DNA of 64,000 nt from Pseudomonas sp. ACM7 (GTDB lineage Bacteria; Pseudomonadota; Gammaproteobacteria; Pseudomonadales; Pseudomonadaceae), in the NCBI RefSeq assembly GCF_004136015.1, contig NZ_CP024866.1, positions 1,747,120-1,811,119 of the forward strand, written 5' to 3'. Shown here one piece after another: positions 12,279 to 27,055 of this stretch. Below the pieces are notes generated by a model. It saw only the letters and a list, made by a program, of their open reading frames with translations, did no database searches and was not told the origin of the DNA. The first letter of the stretch is position 1. Every line of letters starts with the position of its first letter. Both the position numbers and the translations under genes were made by a program.

Positions 12279-12587
12279 ATGCCGCTCACTCAAGAGCAGA
12301 AGAAACAGTACAAATCCATTGGCCACCATCTGAAACCAGTTTTGACTGTGGCTGACAACGGTTTGACTGAAGGTGTGTTAGCCGAACTTGAACGCGCTTT
12401 GGCGGATCACGAGCTGATTAAAATCAAGCTCAACATCCTCGATCGCGAGTCGCGCCTGGCGAACATTGCAGAACTGTGCAAGGTCGGCAAAGCGGACCTG
12501 GTTCAGGTCATCGGCAAGATGGCACTGATTTACCGCAAGAACTTCAGCGTCAACAAGCAGCTGTCGAACGTCCATCGCTTCAAGTGA
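12279..12587 (+). CDS. yhbY: Ribosome assembly RNA-binding protein YhbY
   Basis: YhbY is a one-domain CRS1-YhbY protein associated with pre-50S particles. The 102-residue product begins MPLTQEQKKQYKSIGHHLKP and contains the KH-like fold. The usual GxxG loop appears as VIGKMALIYRK near residue 80. It is transcribed away from rlmE; the 105-base gap holds both promoters. GCAGGGG precedes the ATG. Confidence 0.93.
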   Translation: MPLTQEQKKQYKSIGHHLKPVLTVADNGLTEGVLAELERALADHELIKIKLNILDRESRLANIAELCKVGKADLVQVIGKMALIYRKNFSVNKQLSNVHRFK

Positions 12588-12596
12588 TGACAAGGG

Positions 12597-13001
12597 TCAA
12601 GGGTGTGCTTCGCGCACCCTGCCACTCCATCCACGCACCGGCTGCAACACCAGCATCAGCCCGGAAAAGCCCAGAACAAGATAGCTGAACACCTGCCAAC
12701 GCACGGCATCCGGCCAACCGATACGCACCGCGGCATACATCGCACACGCGAACAGCGCCATCATCAGCAGTTGCCCGCGAATATCGCGCCATAGACTGGC
12801 AAGGCCCTCGGCCTGAACCAGCACCAAAGCCTGAAAAATCACACACGCTGCGGCGAATCCCACCATCAGCGCATCAAGCATGCCTGCGATTTCGTCGATC
12901 AGCAGCGGTGCCAGGCCAATCCTGCCCAGCACCGGCAGCAGACCAATGTGCAACAGCCACAGGCCGCCGACCCACAACATCTGAGTCAGCTGCCAAAGCA
13001 T
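12597..13001 (-). CDS. DUF4149-like integral membrane protein
   Basis: This small membrane protein has no known function. From the ATG at 13001 the product is 134 residues, starts MLWQLTQMLWVGGLWLLHIG, and has four hydrophobic helices at about 5-22, 45-65, 74-92 and 99-118. Gene order greA followed by this protein is conserved in Pseudomonas. The start is uncertain: this ATG directly abuts a perfect 9-bp hairpin and has no visible ribosome-binding site. A TTG at 13052 inside the greA end would add 17 basic residues. Confidence 0.8.
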   Translation of the reverse strand: MLWQLTQMLWVGGLWLLHIGLLPVLGRIGLAPLLIDEIAGMLDALMVGFAAACVIFQALVLVQAEGLASLWRDIRGQLLMMALFACAMYAAVRIGWPDAVRWQVFSYLVLGFSGLMLVLQPVRGWSGRVREAHP

Positions 13002-13024
13002 GGCGCCCGCACGTAGCGGGCGCC
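13002..13024 (-). terminator. Perfect hairpin between greA and the DUF4149 gene
   Basis: GGCGCCCGC and GCGGGCGCC pair perfectly around a five-base loop. No T-run follows. It touches the proposed start of the next gene and could act as a partial terminator or block that start codon. Confidence 0.5.
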
Positions 13025-13029
13025 TGCGT

Positions 13030-13502
13030 TTAGATGTGGCGTACTTCGACAATCTCGTACTCGATAACGCCGCCAGGCGTTTTCACGGCAACCACATCAC
13101 CCTCTTCCTTGGCTATCAAGGCGCGGGCCAGTGGCGAGCCGACCGAAATCTTGCCAAGTTTGAAGTCAGCCTCATCCTCACCCACGATGTGGTAAGTGAC
13201 GCGCTCGTCAGTCTCGACATTGGCGATTTCAACGGTGGTGCCGAAAATCACTTTACCGGTGTGAGGAATGGTCGTGACATCAATGATGACCTGATTCTGA
13301 ATCCGGCCTTCAATGTCACGAATCCGCGCCTCAACCATACCTTGCTGCTCACGAGCAGCGTGGTATTCGGCGTTTTCCTTCAGGTCACCCAACTCGCGGG
13401 CCGTGCCGATGTCCTGGCTGAGCTTCGGGCGGACGACCTTGGTCAGGTGAGTGTGTTCTTCTTCAAGGGCTTTCGCGCCCTTGACGGTCATTGGGTACTT
13501 GA

Positions 13503-13506
<4 letters not shown>
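13030..13506 (-). CDS. greA: Transcription elongation factor GreA
   Basis: GreA rescues backtracked RNA polymerase by stimulating transcript cleavage. The 158-residue protein has the N-terminal coiled coil with the acidic tip ([20 protein letters not shown], about residues 30-50) and the C-terminal FKBP-like domain ([18 protein letters not shown]). Its ATG overlaps the carB stop by four bases, so it is translationally coupled to carB. Confidence 0.97.
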
Positions 13507-16724
<3,218 letters not shown>

Positions 16725-16843
16725 GGGTTTGTCACTCAAATCCGCAGGTCAGTCGGCAAGCCGTCTTGTTCAATCTTTGAAGACTTGAGGGGGCCACCGT
16801 GTGTCGGGACCGCCCTCAAGCTTTGCTACATCACGGCGAGCGA

Positions 16844-17980
16844 TTAGCGTCGCTTGGCCATTTCGTTGATGAAGCGATCAAACAGTGGTGCTACGTCGTT
16901 CGGGCCAGGACTGGCTTCCGGGTGACCCTGGAAGCTGAAGGCGCTCTTGTCGGTACGCTCGATACCTTGCAGGGTGCCGTCGAACAGCGATTTGTGGATC
17001 GCGCGGACGTTGGCTGGCAGGGTCGTTTCGTCTACCGCAAAACCGTGGTTCTGGCTGGTGATCATCACCACACCGGTATCCAGATCCTGGACCGGGTGGT
17101 TGGCACCATGGTGGCCGTGACCCATTTTCAGGGTCTTGGCACCGGAAGCCAGAGCCAGCAGCTGGTGACCAAGGCAGATACCGAAGACCGGAATTTCGGT
17201 TTCCAGCACATCTTTGATCGCCTGGATCGCGTAATCGCAAGGCTCCGGATCACCTGGGCCGTTGGACAGGAACACGCCGTCCGGCTTTAATGCCAGCGCT
17301 TCAGCAGCTGGCGTCTGTGCTGGCACCACGGTCACGCGGCAACCGCGCTCGACCAGCATGCGCAGGATGTTCAGCTTGACGCCGTAGTCGTAGGCAACCA
17401 CGTGGTACGGCAGCTCAGAGGCTTCGATGGTCGCATGGCTGTCGGTTTTCAAATCCCAGACAGTCGAGCGCCACTCGTATTTCTCTTTGGTGCTGACGAC
17501 CTTCGCCAGGTCCATGCCTTTGAGGCCAGGGAAACCCTGAGCGGCGGCGATGGCGGCTTCTTCGGAAATGTTGTCACCGGCCATGATGCAGCCGTTCTGC
17601 GCGCCTTTTTCACGCAGGATGCGCGTCAGGCGGCGAGTGTCGATACCGGCGATTGCCACAACGTTGTTGGCTTTCAGGTAGTCGGACAGAGACATCGTGT
17701 TACGCCAGTTGCTCGCAACCAGTGGCAGGTCACGGATAACCAGGCCAGCGGACCAGACGCGGTCGGACTCGGCGTCTTCCGGCGTGGTGCCGGTGTTGCC
17801 GATGTGCGGGTAAGTCAGGGTAACAATCTGTTGGGCGTAGGAAGGATCGGTAAGGATTTCCTGATAGCCGGTCATTGCGGTGTTGAACACCACCTCACCA
17901 ACGGTTTGACCGTCGGCTCCAATGGCTTCGCCGCGAAAAATGCTGCCATCAGCAAGGGCGAGTATGGCTGGCTTAGTCAA
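16844..17980 (-). CDS. carA: Carbamoyl-phosphate synthase small subunit (glutamine amidotransferase)
   Basis: CarA hydrolyses glutamine and passes ammonia to CarB. The 378-residue protein has the N-terminal CPSase domain and a class I amidotransferase domain. The nucleophilic cysteine is in [13 protein letters not shown] (about residue 270), and the His/Glu pair is in [11 protein letters not shown] near the end. Translation starts at a TTG (17978-17980) with an excellent GGGAGG five to six bases upstream. A strong hairpin with a T-run lies about 45 bases before the start. Confidence 0.97.
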   Translation of the reverse strand: MTKPAILALADGSIFRGEAIGADGQTVGEVVFNTAMTGYQEILTDPSYAQQIVTLTYPHIGNTGTTPEDAESDRVWSAGLVIRDLPLVASNWRNTMSLSDYLKANNVVAIAGIDTRRLTRILREKGAQNGCIMAGDNISEEAAIAAAQGFPGLKGMDLAKVVSTKEKYEWRSTVWDLKTDSHATIEASELPYHVVAYDYGVKLNILRMLVERGCRVTVVPAQTPAAEALALKPDGVFLSNGPGDPEPCDYAIQAIKDVLETEIPVFGICLGHQLLALASGAKTLKMGHGHHGANHPVQDLDTGVVMITSQNHGFAVDETTLPANVRAIHKSLFDGTLQGIERTDKSAFSFQGHPEASPGPNDVAPLFDRFINEMAKRR

Positions 17981-18025
17981 GAAGACCTCCCGTAAATAAA
18001 GCCTGAAAGGGCGATCGCAGGTTGT

Positions 18026-18061
18026 AAAAAAGCGGAGTGACGTATGGACACGTCACCCCGC
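18026..18061 (-). terminator. Strong terminator or attenuator in the carA leader
   Basis: On the minus strand GCGGGGTGACGT and ACGTCACTCCGC pair over 12 positions with one mismatch and a six-base loop, followed by TTTTTT. It lies only 45 bases before the carA start and well after dapB has its own terminator-like hairpin. Attenuation of carAB is therefore plausible. Confidence 0.7.
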
Positions 18062-18189
18062 TCTTCACCGAATAATTCTGCGCGCTTTTAGTGGACACAC
18101 TAAAGCTGTAGCTTACAGAAAAAGGCATTTTTGGTCTACCGCCAATGAGCCTTAAAGGCCGGAGAATGCGACAGGACGTCGCTTGGCGG

Positions 18190-18226
18190 AGTAAAACCGG
18201 GCTCAAACACACTATTTGAACCCGAT
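18190..18226 (-). terminator. Terminator-like hairpin after dapB
   Basis: CGGGTTCAAA and TTTGAGCCCGG pair with one bulged mismatch around a seven-base loop on the minus strand, followed by TTTTA. It lies 12 bases after the dapB stop. Confidence 0.65.
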
Positions 18227-18238
18227 TTCGGGCGCATC

Positions 18239-19054
<816 letters not shown>

Positions 19055-20179
19055 TTACAAATCGCCGAAGAAGCGCTTCACGCCTTCAAACCAACCAGTG
19101 GTTTTAGGTGAATGGCTGTTGTCATCCGCCAGCGAGCTACGGAACTCTTCCAGCAGTTCGCGCTGACGACGCCCCAGATTGACAGGGGTTTCGACCGCCA
19201 CTCTGCACATCAAGTCACCAGCACCGCCGCCGCGCACTGGCGCAACGCCCTTGCCGCGAACACGGAACTGCTTGCCGGTCTGAGTCCCTTCAGGGATTTT
19301 CAGTTTGACTCGACCATCAAGGGTCGGAATCTCCAGCTCGCCACCCAGCGCAGCATCAACAAAACTGATTGGCACTTCGCAGAACAGGTGCTTGCCGTCG
19401 CGCTGGAAGATCGCGTGCTCACGCACGTTGATCACCACGTACAGGTCGCCAGTCGGACCACCCTGAGCCCCCGCCTCGCCTTCGCCGGACAGACGAATAC
19501 GGTCACCGGTATCAACACCGGCCGGCACTTTCACCGAGAGGGTTTTGTACTCTTCGACACGACCTTGACCGTCGCACGAGTCGCACGGATCGGAAATGAT
19601 CTTGCCCTGGCCATGGCAGCGCGGGCACGTCTGCTGCACCGAGAAAAAGCCCTGCTGCATACGGACTTGACCGATACCGCCACACGTCGGGCATGTGATC
19701 GGCGAGGAGCCTTTCTTGGCACCCGAACCGTCGCACGGCTTGCAGTTGACCAGCGTCGGGACGCGGATATTCACAGTCGTACCGCGAACCGCCTCTTCCA
19801 GATTCAGTTCCAGAGTGTAACGCAGGTCGCTGCCGCGCTGAGCGCCGCCACGAGAACCGCCGCGACCGCCGCCGAAGAAGTCACTGAAGACATCACCAAA
19901 GATATCGGAGAAGTTCTGACCGCCAAACCCGGCACCGCCGCCACCCATGCTCGGGTCGACACCGGCATGACCGTACTGGTCGTAGGCCGCGCGCTTGCTG
20001 GAATCGGACAGTACTTCGTAGGCCTCGTTGGCCTCCTTGAACATATCTTCCGACGCTTTGTCATCGGGATTACGGTCCGGGTGGTGCTTCATCGCCAGGC
20101 GACGGTAGGCCTTTTTCAGGTCTGCTTCGCTTGAGCCGCGCTCAACACCTAATACTTCGTAATAGTCACGCTTTGCCAT
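19055..20179 (-). CDS. dnaJ: Molecular chaperone DnaJ (Hsp40)
   Basis: DnaJ delivers substrates to DnaK and stimulates its ATPase. The 374-residue protein begins [15 protein letters not shown]. It has the J domain with the HPD motif ([10 protein letters not shown]), a Gly/Phe-rich stretch (about 75-115), and four CxxCxGxG-type zinc repeats ([32 protein letters not shown]). C-terminal substrate domains follow. The ATG at 20179 is chosen because upstream in-frame codons extend only into non-conserved sequence. A 452-base gap with a palindromic repeat separates it from dnaK. Confidence 0.97.
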   Translation of the reverse strand: MAKRDYYEVLGVERGSSEADLKKAYRRLAMKHHPDRNPDDKASEDMFKEANEAYEVLSDSSKRAAYDQYGHAGVDPSMGGGGAGFGGQNFSDIFGDVFSDFFGGGRGGSRGGAQRGSDLRYTLELNLEEAVRGTTVNIRVPTLVNCKPCDGSGAKKGSSPITCPTCGGIGQVRMQQGFFSVQQTCPRCHGQGKIISDPCDSCDGQGRVEEYKTLSVKVPAGVDTGDRIRLSGEGEAGAQGGPTGDLYVVINVREHAIFQRDGKHLFCEVPISFVDAALGGELEIPTLDGRVKLKIPEGTQTGKQFRVRGKGVAPVRGGGAGDLMCRVAVETPVNLGRRQRELLEEFRSSLADDNSHSPKTTGWFEGVKRFFGDL

Positions 20180-20356
20180 AAGTCTTTGCACTCTTAAGGA
20201 CGTTCGGCAAACCTCTCCTGAGCCTTGCCAAACTCGTTGAGCCCCAATACAGGCCCGGACCCAACTCACGTCAATTCAACGATCCTGGTCTTTGATTCGA
20301 TGCGGTACTTTCGGCTCGAAAAGCAGGAGCATTCCCGGCCATACCGCCAACACTGG

Positions 20357-20514
20357 GGCGGACTGAATGGCTTGTTCGTTAGGCAATTCCGGCGCCTGAA
20401 CACCTATCCTGCGTTGCCACTCCTCCCCATAGCGAGCTATGAGTCGTCGCAGCGCCTTGGTTATGGCGTTCAGGAATCCGAACTTGCTCTAACGAACAAG
20501 CCACTCACTCCGCC
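20357..20514. repeat. 158-bp imperfect palindrome between dnaK and dnaJ (MITE-like dispersed repeat)
   Basis: The two ends are inverted repeats. GGCTTGTTCGTTAG (20369-20382) is the exact reverse complement of CTAACGAACAAGCC (20489-20502), and pairing extends outward (GGCGGACTGA against TCACTCCGCC) and inward (CCTGAAC with GTTCAGG). The centre is the small palindrome ATAGCGAGCTAT. The whole element can fold into one long hairpin. No protein is encoded. The rest of the 20180-20631 gap holds only a REP-like hairpin. Confidence 0.75.
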
Positions 20515-20556
20515 TTTGTCGCATGCTGTAAAAATTCGCTAACTCCAGACACGCCA

Positions 20557-20578
20557 ACGCGGGAGCAAGCCCCCGCGC
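20557..20578 (-). terminator. REP-like hairpin downstream of dnaK
   Basis: CGCGGG and CCCGCG pair around an eight-base GC-rich loop that reads GGGCTTGCT on the minus strand, resembling a Pseudomonas REP core. It lies about 55 bases after the dnaK stop and may protect or end the transcript. Confidence 0.45.
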
Positions 20579-20631
20579 GGCGACATCCTACCAGTCACTG
20601 CCTAAAGGCAGTCAACCGGCCGACCAACAAC

Positions 20632-22557
<1,926 letters not shown>

Positions 22558-22636
22558 GTTCACTCTCCCGAAACTTTGGATTTGGTTGCCGCAGCAGTGG
22601 TGGCTAACTGCGGTAGCACTTAAACGCTTGACTTCT

Positions 22637-22664
22637 AAATGGGGGCCTTGCGGCTAATTTCAAG
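22637..22664 (-). promoter_or_regulatory. Sigma-32 heat-shock promoter of dnaK
   Basis: Read on the minus strand, CTTGAA is followed after 14 bases by CCCCATTT, a near-perfect RpoH promoter. The -35 element overlaps the grpE stop codon, so dnaK can be induced separately from grpE. The dnaK start is about 80 bases downstream. Confidence 0.88.
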
Positions 22665-23226
22665 CCTGCTCGTCAATCGAAGGCGAAACCGGTGCCGGGG
22701 CCTTGCTGACCACGACCATGGCCGGGCGCAGCAGGCGACCGTTGAGCTGATAGCCCTTCTGGAACACCTTGAGCACGCTGTTCGGCTCCACGTCGGCGGC
22801 TTCCTGCATGGCCATTGCCTGATGCTGAACGGCGTTGAACGGTTCGCCATGCGGATCAATCGCTTCCAGCTGATAACGTTTCAGGGTGTCCTGGAACATT
22901 TTCAGGGTCAGCTCGATGCCTTCGCGCATTGGACGAATGCTTTCGTCGTCCGGGCTGGACAACTCCAGACCACGCTCCAGGCTGTCGATGATCGGCAACA
23001 AGTCACCGGCGAATTTTTCCAGTGCGAACTTATGAGCCTTTTCTACATCCTGCTCGGCGCGACGGCGGACGTTCTGCAGATCAGCTGCTACACGCAAAGC
23101 CTGATCATGAGCGCCAGCCAATTGCTCTTCGAGCACTTGAACACGAGCCGCCAGTTCATCACCCGAGTCCTGGGCAGCCTGATCGGCGTCTAGATTTTGC
23201 GTATCCACTGTCTGTTCGTCAGCCAT
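22660..23226 (-). CDS. grpE: Nucleotide exchange factor GrpE
   Basis: GrpE releases ADP from DnaK. The 188-residue protein has an acidic, disordered N-terminus, a long coiled coil (about residues 25-75) and the C-terminal beta domain with the signature [25 protein letters not shown] near residues 147-171. AAAGGAG precedes the ATG. It heads the grpE-dnaK-dnaJ cluster. Confidence 0.97.
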   Translation of the reverse strand: MADEQTVDTQNLDADQAAQDSGDELAARVQVLEEQLAGAHDQALRVAADLQNVRRRAEQDVEKAHKFALEKFAGDLLPIIDSLERGLELSSPDDESIRPMREGIELTLKMFQDTLKRYQLEAIDPHGEPFNAVQHQAMAMQEAADVEPNSVLKVFQKGYQLNGRLLRPAMVVVSKAPAPVSPSIDEQA

Positions 23227-23280
23227 AGATTTCTCCTTTCAATATCGTCCGCGAGCTCAACTCGCGCTTCTGCCCAGCTA

Positions 23281-23307
23281 TATGGGGCCGCAAAATTCAG
23301 CTTCAAG
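23281..23307 (-). promoter_or_regulatory. Sigma-32 heat-shock promoter of grpE
   Basis: On the minus strand CTTGAA is followed after 14 bases by CCCCATAT, an almost exact RpoH promoter. It is about 55 bases upstream of the grpE start. The element matches the one before dnaK in spacing. Confidence 0.9.
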
Positions 23308-23427
23308 GGGTGCTTATTTATTAACCCTACAAAAAACAGCTGCATTGTCATTCCCGGGCGCACTAAGGATTTCGTCGGATCAAGCAAATCGAGCTAAGGG
23401 AGGGCATTGTCAGCCAGAAACAAAACA

Positions 23428-23443
23428 CTGTATAAATAACCAG
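23428..23443 (+). promoter_or_regulatory. LexA (SOS) box upstream of recN
   Basis: CTGTATAAATAACCAG fits the CTG-N10-CAG LexA consensus with an AT-rich core. It is 24 bases before the recN start, where bound LexA would block the promoter. RecN is a classic SOS gene. Confidence 0.85.
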
Positions 23444-23467
23444 ACCTAAAGCCTGGGAGCGGCCTTT

Positions 23468-25141
23468 ATGCTGGTGCACCTGTCCGTACATAACTACGCC
23501 ATCGTTGAACATCTCGATCTCGAACTCGATCGCGGGATGAGCGTGATCACTGGGGAAACCGGCGCCGGCAAGTCGATCATGCTCGACGCCCTCGGCCTGA
23601 CCCTGGGCGATCGCGCCGACAGCGGCGTGGTCCGTCCCGGTGCCGACAAGGCCGATATCCTGGCAACCTTCGACCTGGTCGATATTCCAGAAGCCAGCGC
23701 TTGGCTGGCCGAGCGCGACCTGGAGAGCGATGGCCCGTGCATCCTGCGCCGGGTGATCACCGCCGAAGGGCGCTCGCGTGGCTATATCAACGGCACGCCC
23801 TGCCCCCTCGGCGACCTCAAAGCCCTGGGTGAACTGCTGATCGATATCCACAGCCAGCATGAACATCAATCCCTGCTCAAGACCGACACGCACCGCCGCC
23901 TGCTCGACGAGTACGCCGGTGCAACGGACCTTGCCCGCCAGGTACACCTGGCCGCCCAACGCTGGCGCCAGACCCGCCAGGAGCTGGAACGCCTTTCCAA
24001 TTCCGGAGATGAGCAGCGCGCTCGCCATCAATTGCTCAGTTATCAACTCGAAGAGCTGGAAAACCTCGGCCTCGGCGAAAACGAGCTGGAGCAGCTGGAA
24101 CAAGAACACAAGAACCTGACCAACGCCGAAACCCTGCTGGGCATTTGCCGGCAAGTGGTCGAACAATGCAGTGAAAGTGATTCCGGGAATGTTCTGAACG
24201 CCCTCACCGCCAGCCTCAATCGCCTTTCGAGCGTCAACAATTCGATTGGGGCCCTGGGTGAAGCCAGTAGCCTGCTGACCAGCGCGCAGATCCAGGTCGA
24301 AGAAGCCGTGGGAGAACTGAACCGCTTCCTCGATAACTTCGATGCCGATCCAGCGCGCCTTCAGTACCTGGAGGAACGCCTTGATGCGATCTATACCATG
24401 GCGCGCAAACACCGCATCCAGCCGACCGAAGTGGCCGAGATGCAGCAGCGCTTGCTGGATGAAATCGAAACCCTGAATGCCAACGACGAATCCATCGAGC
24501 GACTGAGCGATGAACTGGCCTCCTATGCCCGTCATTATCAGGAAAAGGCTCGCGAGCTCAGCGATTTGCGCCATCAGGCCTCGAACAGCCTGGCCAGCGC
24601 CGTGGAGCAGGAAATCCAGCGACTGGGCATGCCCGGCGGTCGTTTCACCATCGAGCTGCGCCCCAACAGTAGCGATGAACTGCTACCCAATGGCCTTGAG
24701 CAGGTAGAGCTGCTGGTAAGTGCTAACCCGGGCCAACCTTTGAAAGCGCTGGCAAAAGTAGCATCCGGCGGCGAATTGTCACGGATCAGCCTGGCGATTC
24801 AAGTGATCACCGCGCAGACCTCCCGCGTACCGACCCTGGTGTTCGACGAAGTGGACGTGGGCATCGGTGGCCCGACCGCCGAAATCGTGGGCCAATTGCT
24901 GCGTCGACTTGGGGAGCGCGGGCAGGTATTGACGGTAACTCACTTGCCGCAAGTAGCAGCGCAGGGACATCAACATCTATTCGTACACAAAGTGCGCGGC
25001 GAAGATGCCACTCACACAGCCGTCTCCAAGCTGAGCAAGAACGATCGTGTCGAAGAAGTGGCGCGGATGCTGGGAGGCATCGACCTTACAAAGGAATCTC
25101 TGGCTCATGCCAGGAAAATGGTCGTCACCGCGAAAATTTAA
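23468..25141 (+). CDS. recN: DNA repair protein RecN
   Basis: RecN is an SMC-like ATPase for double-strand-break repair. The 557-residue protein begins MLVHLSVHNYAIVEHLDLEL. It has Walker A GETGAGKS (about 29-36), a central coiled coil (about 150-370), the ABC signature ASGGELSRISLA (about 437) and Walker B LVFDEVDVGIGG. The LexA box upstream agrees with SOS control. It is divergent from grpE and convergent with fur. Confidence 0.98.
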   Translation: MLVHLSVHNYAIVEHLDLELDRGMSVITGETGAGKSIMLDALGLTLGDRADSGVVRPGADKADILATFDLVDIPEASAWLAERDLESDGPCILRRVITAEGRSRGYINGTPCPLGDLKALGELLIDIHSQHEHQSLLKTDTHRRLLDEYAGATDLARQVHLAAQRWRQTRQELERLSNSGDEQRARHQLLSYQLEELENLGLGENELEQLEQEHKNLTNAETLLGICRQVVEQCSESDSGNVLNALTASLNRLSSVNNSIGALGEASSLLTSAQIQVEEAVGELNRFLDNFDADPARLQYLEERLDAIYTMARKHRIQPTEVAEMQQRLLDEIETLNANDESIERLSDELASYARHYQEKARELSDLRHQASNSLASAVEQEIQRLGMPGGRFTIELRPNSSDELLPNGLEQVELLVSANPGQPLKALAKVASGGELSRISLAIQVITAQTSRVPTLVFDEVDVGIGGPTAEIVGQLLRRLGERGQVLTVTHLPQVAAQGHQHLFVHKVRGEDATHTAVSKLSKNDRVEEVARMLGGIDLTKESLAHARKMVVTAKI

Positions 25142-25157
25142 GACCGGCAGAAAGCAC

Positions 25158-25181
25158 GAAGGCGACCCTGGGGTCGCCTTC
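25158..25181. terminator. Hairpin between convergent recN and fur
   Basis: GAAGGCGACC and GGTCGCCTTC pair perfectly around a four-base loop. T-runs are weak on both strands, but the position between two converging genes supports a bidirectional terminator. Confidence 0.55.
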
Positions 25182-25216
25182 GCTCGTTTCGCGAACCTTA
25201 AGTTCGCGCGACATGC

Positions 25217-25621
25217 TTACTTTTTCTTGCGTACGTACAGCACAAGGTTGTGATCAACCATCTCGAAGCCATACTTGTCGACGATTGCCTTCTGCAGTCG
25301 CTCGATTTCTTCGTCGAAGAATTCGATCACTTCACTGGTCTCGACGTTGACCATATGGTCGTGATGCTTGCCGTCGTCCAGCTCGAAGACCGCATGGCCC
25401 CCGTCGAAGTTGTGCCGCACCACAAGGCCAGCTGCCTCGAACTGGGTCAGGACACGGTAAACCGTGGCCAGACCGACGTCCTCACCAGCCTCCATCAGCG
25501 CCTTGTAGACGTCCTCGGCACTCATGTGGCGTTGCTCGGCGGAATCGAGCATTTGCAGAATTTTGACCCGTGGAAGGGTCACTTTGAGGCCGGCTTTGCG
25601 TAGTTCGCTATTTTCAACCAT
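25217..25621 (-). CDS. fur: Ferric uptake regulator Fur
   Basis: Fur is the Fe(II)-dependent repressor of iron uptake genes. The 134-residue protein begins MVENSELRKAGLKVTLPRVKIL. It has the winged helix, then a metal-binding region with HHDHMVNVETSEVIEF around residues 86-101 and EDVYKALMEAGEDVGLATVYR in the DNA-reading part. Pseudomonas Fur lacks the CxxC pairs of E. coli Fur, and none is present here. It is divergent from bamE (omlA), the usual arrangement. Confidence 0.97.
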   Translation of the reverse strand: MVENSELRKAGLKVTLPRVKILQMLDSAEQRHMSAEDVYKALMEAGEDVGLATVYRVLTQFEAAGLVVRHNFDGGHAVFELDDGKHHDHMVNVETSEVIEFFDEEIERLQKAIVDKYGFEMVDHNLVLYVRKKK

Positions 25622-25718
25622 GGTCAGCTTTCTCGCGATGCTGCTTCGCAGCTTCTCTTAATGCGGGTATGATCGGCGTTTACGTTGTCCCAGCCAAGAT
25701 AGTGGAAGTCGCCCACCG

Positions 25719-26246
25719 ATGCAAAACACCAAGCTCTTGCTAACCAGTTTCACCTTTGTGGGACTGCTCGCACTCGCCGGTTGTTCATTCCCCGGGGTTT
25801 ACAAAATCGACATCCAGCAGGGCAATGTCGTCACGCAGGACATGATAGACCAGTTACGCCCGGGAATGACCCGCAAGCAAGTACGGTTTATCATGGGCAA
25901 CCCTCTGTTGACCGACACGTTCCATGCCGATCGCTGGGATTATCTGTACAGCCTGCAACCGGGTGGCGGTGAACGCCAACAGGAACGCATTAGCGTTATC
26001 TTCAACCCAAATGACCAGCTTGTCAGCCTCTCTGGTGATTTCATGCCAGGCGTGAGCCGCGACGAAGCCATTCTCGGCAAGGACAGCGGCACTACAGTTG
26101 CTGCGCCAACAGAAAACGCCGAGAAGCCGAAACCAGAAAAACCGGTCAAGCCAGGTTCGCTGCTGGACCAGATCCAGAAGGATGTCGACGGTGTAGAAAC
26201 CGTTCCAGTCCCGACTCCAGAACCTCTGGAAACCTCGCCGCAATAA
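25719..26246 (+). CDS. bamE: Outer-membrane assembly lipoprotein BamE (OmlA)
   Basis: BamE is a lipoprotein of the BAM complex that inserts outer-membrane proteins. The 175-residue precursor has a signal peptide ending in the lipobox LALAGC near residue 22 and the SmpA/OmlA domain ([20 protein letters not shown] and [13 protein letters not shown]). A Pro/Glu/Lys-rich tail longer than E. coli BamE follows. It is divergent from fur and convergent with rnfH. Confidence 0.95.
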   Translation: MQNTKLLLTSFTFVGLLALAGCSFPGVYKIDIQQGNVVTQDMIDQLRPGMTRKQVRFIMGNPLLTDTFHADRWDYLYSLQPGGGERQQERISVIFNPNDQLVSLSGDFMPGVSRDEAILGKDSGTTVAAPTENAEKPKPEKPVKPGSLLDQIQKDVDGVETVPVPTPEPLETSPQ

Positions 26247-26257
26247 TTTGCGACGCA

Positions 26258-26290
26258 ATAAAAAACCCGGCATGTCCGGGTTTTTTATTG
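26258..26290. terminator. Bidirectional terminator between bamE and rnfH
   Basis: AAAAACCCGG and CCGGGTTTTT pair around a short CATGT loop, giving A- and T-runs on both sides. It is a strong intrinsic terminator in both directions. Confidence 0.9.
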
Positions 26291-26306
26291 TCTGGCGTTT
26301 AGTGAT

Positions 26307-26621
26307 TCACTGATTCCGGTTTTTGGCCTCAGCAGCCTTGGCTGCGCGCAACCGACGAACTTCTTTCGGATCAGCCAGCAATGGTCGGTATATCTCGATG
26401 CGATCTCCAGCCTGGACAGGATGCTTGTCCGGATCAGCGATCACTTTACCGAAGATCCCCACCGGGCAACTGGCCAGAGCCAGCTCCGAAAACGCCTCGC
26501 CGATGCCTGACTTCAACAAAGCCGCCCGCACTGTCGTTCCTGCTGGAACCGTCACCGAGAGAAGCACCTGACGATCAATGGCGGCATACACCACCTCAAC
26601 GTCGATCACGACCTCAACCAT
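26307..26621 (-). CDS. rnfH: RnfH family ubiquitin-like protein
   Basis: RnfH-type proteins have a beta-grasp (ubiquitin-like) fold; their biochemical role is not settled. The 104-residue product begins MVEVVIDVEVVYA and contains CPVGIFGKVIADPDKHPVQAGDRIEIYRPLLADPKEVRR-type family sequence (key segments VGIFGK and IYRPL) with a basic tail. The ATG at 26621 overlaps the ratA stop by eight bases, the usual ratA-rnfH pairing. Confidence 0.93.
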   Translation of the reverse strand: MVEVVIDVEVVYAAIDRQVLLSVTVPAGTTVRAALLKSGIGEAFSELALASCPVGIFGKVIADPDKHPVQAGDRIEIYRPLLADPKEVRRLRAAKAAEAKNRNQ

Positions 26622-27048
26622 GCATCTGCTTCGCGCGCTGGCAGAAGGCATCCACCAGCGTATTGGCCGCCTGATTGAACAACGGCCCCAAGGTCGCGCG
26701 GACAATCGAACCGGCGTAATCGAATGACAGGTCCAGGCTGATCTTGCAGGCTTTCTCGCCCAACGGCTTGAACACCCAGACGCCATGCAATTGATTGAAC
26801 GGGCCTTCCTCGAGGTTCATCTCGATCGAATGCCCAGGCACCAGCGTGTTGCGCGTTACGAAATGCTGGCTGAGACCGCCCTTGGCCACGCCGACGCTAG
26901 CGCGCATATGCTCAGGAGAACTCTCCAGGACTTCGGCCGATGAGCACCACGGCAGAAATTCCGGGTAACGCGCCACGTCGTTGACAAGGTCATACAGCGC
27001 TTGTGCCGGATACGGCAGCAGGGCCGAACGTTGAATGTGTGTCGTCAT
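26614..27048 (-). CDS. ratA: START-like protein RatA/PasT (COQ10-type polyketide-binding family)
   Basis: This 144-residue START/SRPBCC protein begins MTTHIQRSALLPYPAQALYD. It contains DVARYPEFLPWC near residue 27 and ends ANTLVDAFCQRAKQMHG. Members have been described as a ribosome-association toxin and as ubiquinone-binding COQ10 homologues; the sequence does not decide between them. It overlaps rnfH by eight bases and follows the transporter gene by seven bases, so the three form an operon. Confidence 0.9.
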   Translation of the reverse strand: MTTHIQRSALLPYPAQALYDLVNDVARYPEFLPWCSSAEVLESSPEHMRASVGVAKGGLSQHFVTRNTLVPGHSIEMNLEEGPFNQLHGVWVFKPLGEKACKISLDLSFDYAGSIVRATLGPLFNQAANTLVDAFCQRAKQMHG

Positions 27049-27055
27049 GTCAGCG

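Noticed and set aside
17981..18128. A leader-peptide frame starting near 18128 and crossing the carA hairpin
   Set aside because: It runs through the terminator and past the carA start without a stop before the stem and has no regulatory codon run, so it does not resemble an attenuation leader.
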